Positions 7,672 to 11,783 of a stretch of DNA of 11,783 nucleotides are shown in pieces; within the stretch, counting starts at the first letter, position 1; every line of letters begins with the position of its first letter. A program made the translations under genes and the position numbers. The DNA is taken from the NCBI GenBank assembly GCA_002350065.1, contig DEDQ01000013.1, positions 22,369 to 34,151 of the forward strand. Reading direction: 5' to 3'. The stretch comes from Ruminococcus flavefaciens (lineage in GTDB: Bacteria > Bacillota > Clostridia > Oscillospirales > Ruminococcaceae). The notes below the pieces were generated by a model. That model searched no databases. It had not been told where the DNA came from and worked only from the letters and a program-made list of their open reading frames with translations.

Positions 7672-8268
7672 ATGCGCATAGGAATATACGGCGGAAGCTT
7701 CAATCCCGTTCACAACGGACATATCCACCTTGCGCTGACTGCGGTCTCAGAGCTTGAACTCGACAGGCTGTACCTTGTTCCGTCAAAGATAAGCCCCCAC
7801 CGCTCCTCAGCCGAGTACGTATCCGGCGATGACCGGCTCGAAATGCTGAGACTTGCCTGCGGTGTGAGCGACAAGCTGAGCGTTTGCGACTACGAGCTCC
7901 GCTCTGACAGAGTGAGCTATACGATATACACTGTACGTGAGTTTCGCAGGAGATACCCCGACGATGAGCTCTTCCTGCTTGTGGGAAGTGATATGCTGCT
8001 CTCGTTTGAGACGTGGCACTGCTTCGAGGAGATACTCCGCGAGTGTACGCTTGCAGTTGTGTCGAGATGCGAGGGCGACATGGCTGAGCTTGAAAAAAAG
8101 GCGGAGGAACTGCGAAAATTCGGCAAAATAACGGTATGCAAGGCTGCTCCGGTGGAGATATCCTCGACTGATATCAGAAAAAAAATTGCAAAAAATCAGA
8201 AATACTCTTGCTATCTTGACGAAAATGTAGTACAATATATAAGATTGATGAATCTTTACAGACAATGA
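7672..8268 (+). CDS. nadD: Nicotinate-nucleotide adenylyltransferase NadD
   Basis: A 198-residue enzyme of NAD biosynthesis that joins nicotinate mononucleotide and ATP to make deamido-NAD plus pyrophosphate. The nucleotidyltransferase signature GGSFNPVHNGH is at 7-17, with the catalytic HxGH at 14-17, and the second signature ISSTDIR is at 163-169; both are intact. The length is normal for bacterial NadD. The start MRIGIYGG is fixed by the family N-terminus and by AGGGGTGA about six bases upstream, which contains the stop codon of the flavoprotein gene. yqeK follows, the common nadD-yqeK pairing. The last 30 or so codons are unusually rich in A and T (lysine AAA, asparagine AAT), unlike the rest of the gene, and overlap a candidate promoter. 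Confidence 0.96.
   Translation: MRIGIYGGSFNPVHNGHIHLALTAVSELELDRLYLVPSKISPHRSSAEYVSGDDRLEMLRLACGVSDKLSVCDYELRSDRVSYTIYTVREFRRRYPDDELFLLVGSDMLLSFETWHCFEEILRECTLAVVSRCEGDMAELEKKAEELRKFGKITVCKAAPVEISSTDIRKKIAKNQKYSCYLDENVVQYIRLMNLYRQ
8208..8243 (+). promoter_or_regulatory. Candidate sigma-A-type promoter inside the 3' end of nadD
   Basis: Two overlapping promoter-like pairs are visible. TTGACG (8216-8221), 16 bases, then TATAAG (8238-8243) matches five of six consensus bases in each box. TTGCTA (8208-8213), 17 bases, then TACAAT (8231-8236) matches four and five. Upstream lie two A-tracts (8178-8185 and 8190-8195) centred about 11 bases apart, like an UP element. Transcription from here would begin about 25-35 bases before yqeK and could drive yqeK, the LCP gene, rsfS and perhaps leuS. 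AT-rich sequence produces chance matches, so this is tentative. Confidence 0.38.
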
Positions 8269-8274
8269 GGTGAG
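8267..8274 (+). promoter_or_regulatory. Ribosome binding site fixing the yqeK TTG start
   Basis: GAGGTGAG ends three bases before the TTG at 8278, and the nadD stop (TGA, 8266-8268) overlaps its first bases. No in-frame ATG or GTG lies between the nadD stop and the conserved HD-domain start, so the rare TTG codon is the best supported start. Confidence 0.7.
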
Positions 8275-8277
8275 CGT

Positions 8278-8868
8278 TTGTTATACGACCCCGATGACAA
8301 AAAGAAATACCTGAAATCGCACCTTTCACAGAAGCGCTATCAGCATTCGCTGAATGTTGCGGCTGAATGCCGCAAGCTTGCTGAGAAGTACGGCGAAGAC
8401 CCAGACAAGGCTTATTTTGCGGGTCTGCTCCATGACATATGCAAGGAGCTCCCTGCCGCAGAGCAGAAAGAGCTCGTCCTCGAGAGCGGATACGCTGTAT
8501 GCCGTGAAGAGCTCGAGACGCGTTCGCTTCTCCATGCAATAGCCGGAGCGTATTTCGTAAGGAAGGAATTCGGCGTTGAGGATATCGACATACTCAATTC
8601 GATACGATTTCATACAGTCGGCAGAGCCGGAATGACAAGGCTTGAGGAGATAGTCTACCTCGGAGACCTTATCTCAGCCGAGCGCGATTACAAGGACGTT
8701 GACAAGATGAGGAAGCTGACCTATTCAGACCTCGACCTTGCAATGCTCGAAGCGTTTTCATTTTCTATAAAAGCAGTTATAAAGAAGGGCGGAGTTATCC
8801 CTCCGTGTACGGTAGAGGGCTATAACTTCTACACGCGCCTTCTTGAAGAAGAGAAAAATAAAAAATAA
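8278..8868 (+). CDS. yqeK: YqeK-type HD-domain diadenosine tetraphosphate hydrolase
   Basis: A 196-residue HD-superfamily metal-dependent phosphohydrolase of the YqeK family. Characterised members split Ap4A symmetrically into two ADP. The metal-ligand pattern is complete: H23 in the opening helix (RYQHSLNVA), the HD pair H52-D53 (GLLHDICKE), H86 (LLHAIAG), H112 (IRFHTVG) and D130 (VYLGDLI). The length is typical. The TTG start is set by GAGGTGAG overlapping the nadD stop, and a moderate expression level is plausible from the weak codon. Gene order nadD-yqeK-(LCP)-rsfS is widespread in Firmicutes and supports the identification. A candidate promoter lies just upstream, within nadD. The protein ends in a charged, lysine-rich tail and is presumably cytoplasmic. 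Confidence 0.94.
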   Translation: MLYDPDDKKKYLKSHLSQKRYQHSLNVAAECRKLAEKYGEDPDKAYFAGLLHDICKELPAAEQKELVLESGYAVCREELETRSLLHAIAGAYFVRKEFGVEDIDILNSIRFHTVGRAGMTRLEEIVYLGDLISAERDYKDVDKMRKLTYSDLDLAMLEAFSFSIKAVIKKGGVIPPCTVEGYNFYTRLLEEEKNKK

Positions 8869-8877
8869 CGTAGAATG

Positions 8878-8894
8878 ATAAATATGACATTTAT
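8878..8894. promoter_or_regulatory. Small AT-rich inverted repeat upstream of the LCP gene
   Basis: ATAAAT (8878-8883) and ATTTAT (8889-8894) form a perfect six-base inverted repeat around ATGAC, directly before the ribosome binding site of the LCP gene. TAGAAT at 8871-8876 resembles a -10 box, but no good -35 box sits at a suitable distance. It may be an operator half-site pair, a weak hairpin or chance in AT-rich sequence. Confidence 0.2.
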
Positions 8895-8909
8895 GAAAAG
8901 AGGATAATA

Positions 8910-10478
8910 ATGAAGCAAAACGATATAGACATTGATATCAACGGTATGGACGATGCGGAGGAAGTCCGCGAGCGTCCAAAGCCTTTAAAGAGGCTCGTAA
9001 GGGCTAATAACAACAACGCATTCAGCCAGTATCCGCCCGTAAACGAGCCCTACCGCGGACAGCACGAAGCTCCCGCAGGCGAATATCACGGACAGCATGA
9101 AGCTCCCGCAGGTGAATACCACGGACAGCACGAAGCTCCCGCAGGTGAATACCACGGACAGCACGAGGCTCCCTCAGGCGGATACCGCGGCAAGCACGAA
9201 GCTCCCTCAGGCAATTACCGCGGAAGATATGAAGCTGACAGCGATTACGATGCTGACTACGATGAGGAATACGAGGATTTTGATGAGGACAGAAAGCGTT
9301 TCTCCGTAAAGGACTTCATCATCAAGACGCTCGCAGTTGTTACAAGTATCGCAGTGATATGTATGCTCGTTCTGAATATGCCTATTTTCGTAGACAAGAA
9401 CACCGGCGGCAACTGCTCGCTCGTATACCTTTTCAAGCACGCTCAGCCACTGGCTAAGGAGGGACAGCTCCAGAAGGAGAATATCGAGCTCAACCTCAAT
9501 ACAGAGGTAGTTACTCCCGAATTCAACGACGGACTTGACCTTCCCCAGCTCGTAGAGGGTCAGTACAGCATTCTTTTCCTCGGCTTTGACGAGGATGAGC
9601 TCAACTCGGACGTTATGTGGGTAGTTCAGTTCGATATCGGAAACTGCGAGATGAATATCCTCCAGATACCGCGCGACTGCTGTCTTCCTGACTATACTTC
9701 GAGCGTAACGAAGAAGTTCAACAGTATCTATTCCTGCGGCGACCCGAACAAGATACCGATACAGCGCGTTGTTGACGCTGTACAGGAGAATTTCGGCATT
9801 CCGATAGACGCATATGTTACAACTGCCTGCTTTGATATCGTAAGAATGGTCGATATCATCGGCGGTATCCCGATACACCTCGATAACGAGATAATCTACG
9901 AAGCTGATAAGATAATCCCTGCGGGCGATGTTGTCCTCGACGGACAGCAGGCAGAGTGGTTCGTCCGCTTCCGTCACGAGTGGATACAGGGCGATATCGG
10001 ACGTATGCAGAATCAGCGCCGTTTCATGGCGGCAGCTATGATGAAGCTCTTCAACATCGTTGAGGACGAGGGCAGACTCAAGCTCTACAGCTACATCAAG
10101 CAGATAAAGGACGAGGAGCTCATCTACACCGACCTCTCTATCGACGACATGAGCAAGATCGCAGATTTCGCATCAACTCTTTCAATGGACAGCGTAAGAG
10201 TTAATATGGTTCCAGGCGAGGACGCATGGTTCTATGCTGACGACGGCGAGAAGTATTCTGTATACTCCGTTCACAAGCAGGAGACCATTGATATGCTCAA
10301 CGAGTATTTCCGTCCGTATCAGCGCGATATGACAGATTACGACACAGCTCTTGTAGAGCTCGTGCTCGACCACTCATATGCAGTATACGACGACACCGGA
10401 ATGTCCTTCGAGGAACTCGAGGACGCTACAGAACCTATCAGAGACCCCGACAAGAAACCATGGTGGAAGGAAGATTGA
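8910..10478 (+). CDS. LytR-CpsA-Psr (LCP) family cell-wall glycopolymer ligase
   Basis: A 522-residue single-pass membrane protein. LCP enzymes move anionic glycopolymers such as teichoic acids or capsule from undecaprenyl lipid carriers to peptidoglycan on the outer membrane face. The layout is a long cytoplasmic head (1-135) with five 11-residue repeats from 48 to 102 and a degenerate sixth, an Asp/Glu/Tyr stretch (112-127), one transmembrane helix (about 138-160), then the LCP domain from about residue 217. Family residues are present: D234 in the NSDVMW segment, PRD at 254-256, and the Arg/Asp cluster RFRHEW at 353-358 with GDIGRMQNQR at 361-370. The head is longer than in many LCP proteins. 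The start ATG follows AAAAGAGG. It lies in the common place between yqeK and rsfS. The exact polymer is unknown. Confidence 0.93.
   Translation: MKQNDIDIDINGMDDAEEVRERPKPLKRLVRANNNNAFSQYPPVNEPYRGQHEAPAGEYHGQHEAPAGEYHGQHEAPAGEYHGQHEAPSGGYRGKHEAPSGNYRGRYEADSDYDADYDEEYEDFDEDRKRFSVKDFIIKTLAVVTSIAVICMLVLNMPIFVDKNTGGNCSLVYLFKHAQPLAKEGQLQKENIELNLNTEVVTPEFNDGLDLPQLVEGQYSILFLGFDEDELNSDVMWVVQFDIGNCEMNILQIPRDCCLPDYTSSVTKKFNSIYSCGDPNKIPIQRVVDAVQENFGIPIDAYVTTACFDIVRMVDIIGGIPIHLDNEIIYEADKIIPAGDVVLDGQQAEWFVRFRHEWIQGDIGRMQNQRRFMAAAMMKLFNIVEDEGRLKLYSYIKQIKDEELIYTDLSIDDMSKIADFASTLSMDSVRVNMVPGEDAWFYADDGEKYSVYSVHKQETIDMLNEYFRPYQRDMTDYDTALVELVLDHSYAVYDDTGMSFEELEDATEPIRDPDKKPWWKED
9051..9248 (+). repeat. In-frame 33-base tandem repeat (11-residue units) in the LCP gene
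   Basis: Five clear units of 33 bases run from 9051 to 9215, with a degenerate sixth to 9248. Each unit encodes a version of Y-(H/R)-G-(Q/K)-H-E-A-P-(A/S)-G-x. Units 2 and 3 differ at only two bases, both silent, while units 4-6 diverge stepwise, as expected from expansion by slippage or unequal crossing over. The repeat keeps the reading frame and lies before the transmembrane helix, so it should be cytoplasmic. Confidence 0.95.
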
Positions 10479-10482
10479 ATTT

Positions 10483-10857
10483 ATGACTGAGCAGGAAAAG
10501 CTCGAACTTATAGTAAAAACTCTCGACAGCAAAAGGGGAGAGGATATACAGGCTCTGCGCATCGCCGACCTCACTATCCTCGCTGACTACTTTGTTATCG
10601 TCAACGGTACCAGCAACACTCACGCGCGTACCCTTGCCGATGAAGTCGAGTTCCAGCTCTCGCAGAAGGGCATCGAGCCCGAGCGCCGCGAGGCTGATAC
10701 AGGCAACACATGGATAATCCTTGATTACGGCGACATCATTGTTCACGTATTTTACAAGGAGACCCGCGGCTTCTACAAGCTTGAGGGACTCTGGGCAGAC
10801 GGCGAGCAGGTGGATATAAGCGAGCTTCTTGTCAAGGAGAAGGCAAATGAGGACTAA
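10483..10857 (+). CDS. rsfS: Ribosomal silencing factor RsfS
   Basis: A 124-residue RsfS (Iojap/DUF143) protein. It binds ribosomal protein uL14 on the 50S subunit and blocks joining with 30S, lowering translation when nutrients are scarce (family knowledge). The diagnostic sequences are ADYFVIVNGTS at 34-44 and WIILDYGDIIVHVF at 77-90, followed by the Arg-Phe-Tyr and Leu-Trp end (GFYKLEGLW). The length is normal. The start MTEQEKL at 10483 follows a purine-rich AAGGAAG; upstream in-frame codons lie in the LCP gene and do not match the family. It begins four bases after the LCP stop and overlaps the next gene by 11 bases, so it is probably co-transcribed with both. Gene order with nadD and yqeK supports the call. 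Confidence 0.96.
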   Translation: MTEQEKLELIVKTLDSKRGEDIQALRIADLTILADYFVIVNGTSNTHARTLADEVEFQLSQKGIEPERREADTGNTWIILDYGDIIVHVFYKETRGFYKLEGLWADGEQVDISELLVKEKANED

Positions 10858-11209
10858 TAACGCTCAGGGCAGGACTATTTGCATCGCCATTGGCGCGTAT
10901 ATGATATTCAAGTGCATACTGAATGCGGTCCTCGGAGGAGGTTTTGACTTCACCGGCTGGCTGATAGCAGTCGCAGGAGCGTTTTTCATGTTCACTGGAC
11001 TTGAATACGTAAACTATGCAGTTGCAGGACTCCTTGCCGCAGTTGCTGTTATCCATTTTCCCGGCAACATTATCCACATCAGGAGCAACTTCATCTATCT
11101 TACCGAGGGAGTTATCGACCTCGGCTGTGCGGTCGTATTATGCATACTCCCGCAGATAAAGGAGCACTTCACAAACAAGTGGAGCGAGTTTTCATCATTG
11201 TTCAAGTAA
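10847..11209 (+). CDS. Unrecognised small integral membrane protein
   Basis: A 120-residue hydrophobic protein that I do not recognise. About four membrane segments can be seen, roughly 10-30, 36-54, 56-78 and 82-103, with short connecting loops, a basic N-terminus (R2, R9) and a charged C-terminal tail from about 104. Gly, Ala and aromatic residues are common in the segments. There is no signal-peptide cleavage pattern and no catalytic motif. ATG 10847 is chosen because AAGGAGA lies six bases upstream; the in-frame TTG at 10829 would add only six residues inside rsfS. The overlap with rsfS suggests coupled translation. leuS follows after 26 bases. It is likely real because its membrane pattern is consistent and the ribosome binding site is good, but its job is unknown. 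Confidence 0.75.
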   Translation: MRTNNAQGRTICIAIGAYMIFKCILNAVLGGGFDFTGWLIAVAGAFFMFTGLEYVNYAVAGLLAAVAVIHFPGNIIHIRSNFIYLTEGVIDLGCAVVLCILPQIKEHFTNKWSEFSSLFK

Positions 11210-11235
11210 ATATTAAAAAAGGAATGATATAAATA

Positions 11236-11783
11236 ATGGGCAGATATGATTTCACCGCCATTGAAAAGAAATGGCAGAAATACTGGGAGGAGCACGAGAC
11301 CTTCAAGACTGACGTCTGGGACTTCAGCAAGCCGAAGTTCTACGCTCTCGATATGTTCCCCTATCCGTCGGGAGTAGGTCTCCACGCAGGTCACCCCGAG
11401 GGATACACAGCGACAGATATAGTTTCACGCATGAAGCGTATGCAGGGCTATAACGTCCTTCACCCTATGGGCTACGATTCATTTGGTCTGCCGGCTGAGC
11501 AGTATGCTGTTAACACAGGAAATCACCCCAACGGCTTTACACAGGAGAACATCAAGACATTCTCAAAGCAGCTCAAGGAGCTCGGATTTGACTATGACTG
11601 GTCAAAGATGATAGCTACTTCCGACCCCGAGTTTTACAAGTGGACTCAGTGGATATTCAAGCAGCTCTACCTCGACGGCTATGCAAAGTACATAGATATG
11701 CCCGTAAACTGGTGCGAGGAGCTGGGAACAGTTCTCTCGAACGATGAAGTTATCGACGGCAAGTCAGAGCGCGGCGGATTCCC
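11236..11783 (+). CDS. leuS: Leucyl-tRNA synthetase, 5' part only
   Basis: The first 182 codons of a class I aminoacyl-tRNA synthetase that attaches leucine to tRNA-Leu; the gene runs off the window end. The opening [14 protein letters not shown] is typical of LeuRS. The HIGH-type ATP-binding motif appears as HAGH at 50-53 after [10 protein letters not shown], and [16 protein letters not shown] follows. The segment [17 protein letters not shown] near residue 156 marks entry toward the editing-domain region. Normal full length is about 800 residues, so most of it is outside. The upstream gap is only 26 bases, with AAAAAAGGA about 12 bases before the ATG, a longer than usual spacing. No T-box leader fits in that gap, so expression probably depends on the upstream transcript. 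Confidence 0.97.
   Translation, partial: MGRYDFTAIEKKWQKYWEEHETFKTDVWDFSKPKFYALDMFPYPSGVGLHAGHPEGYTATDIVSRMKRMQGYNVLHPMGYDSFGLPAEQYAVNTGNHPNGFTQENIKTFSKQLKELGFDYDWSKMIATSDPEFYKWTQWIFKQLYLDGYAKYIDMPVNWCEELGTVLSNDEVIDGKSERGGF

Noticed and set aside
9207..9977. Minus-strand open frame of 256 codons opposite the LCP gene
   Set aside because: It mirrors the LCP coding sequence, shows no recognisable domain, and has no independent regulatory signals.
11224..11232. ATG-ATA-TAA minimal upstream reading frame before leuS
   Set aside because: The only ribosome binding site candidate abuts its ATG with no proper spacing, so translation is unlikely; probably chance in AT-rich sequence.

Overview
The window is an ordinary bacterial chromosomal segment in which every supportable gene lies on the + strand and is tightly packed. 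Gene content and order (radical SAM gene, smc, ftsY, rdgB, yhbY, a flavoprotein, nadD, yqeK, an LCP gene, rsfS, a small membrane protein, leuS), AGGAGG-type ribosome binding sites and protein wording all suggest a Gram-positive Clostridia member. My best guess is the Oscillospiraceae, close to Ruminococcus. That genus call is pattern recognition, not a database result. I see no rRNA, tRNA, CRISPR array, insertion sequence or phage gene.

Layout. Bases 1-21 probably hold the last codons of an upstream gene, perhaps RNase III, overlapping a radical SAM protein of unknown function (8-1006). Then follow smc (1011-4583, GTG start) and ftsY (4617-6005), which form the segregation and membrane-targeting part. 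FtsY carries an unusual acidic C-terminal extension ending in a basic, Phe-rich patch. rdgB (5995-6576) overlaps ftsY, and yhbY (6578-6880) follows directly. An 84-base gap with a stem-loop precedes a possible iron-sulfur flavoprotein (6965-7666). Next come nadD (7672-8268) and yqeK (8278-8868, TTG start). The LCP cell-wall protein (8910-10478) has 11-residue tandem repeats in its cytoplasmic head. rsfS (10483-10857) overlaps an unrecognised small membrane protein (10847-11209). leuS (11236 onward) runs off the window.

How the genes fit together. Overlaps, stop codons buried in ribosome binding sites and short gaps suggest long co-transcribed units with translational coupling. The themes are housekeeping: chromosome organisation (SMC), co-translational membrane targeting (FtsY), nucleotide sanitation (RdgB), ribosome maturation and silencing (YhbY, RsfS), NAD synthesis (NadD), Ap4A turnover (YqeK), anionic glycopolymer attachment to the wall (LCP) and leucine charging (LeuS). 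Two places look like possible unit boundaries: the gap at 6881-6964 and a candidate promoter inside the 3' end of nadD (about 8208-8243). No stretch over 300 bases lacks a gene.

I found no convincing new multi-gene system. The items most worth following are the FtsY tail, the LCP repeats, the internal promoter candidate, and two poorly characterised accessory genes (the flavoprotein and the small membrane protein).
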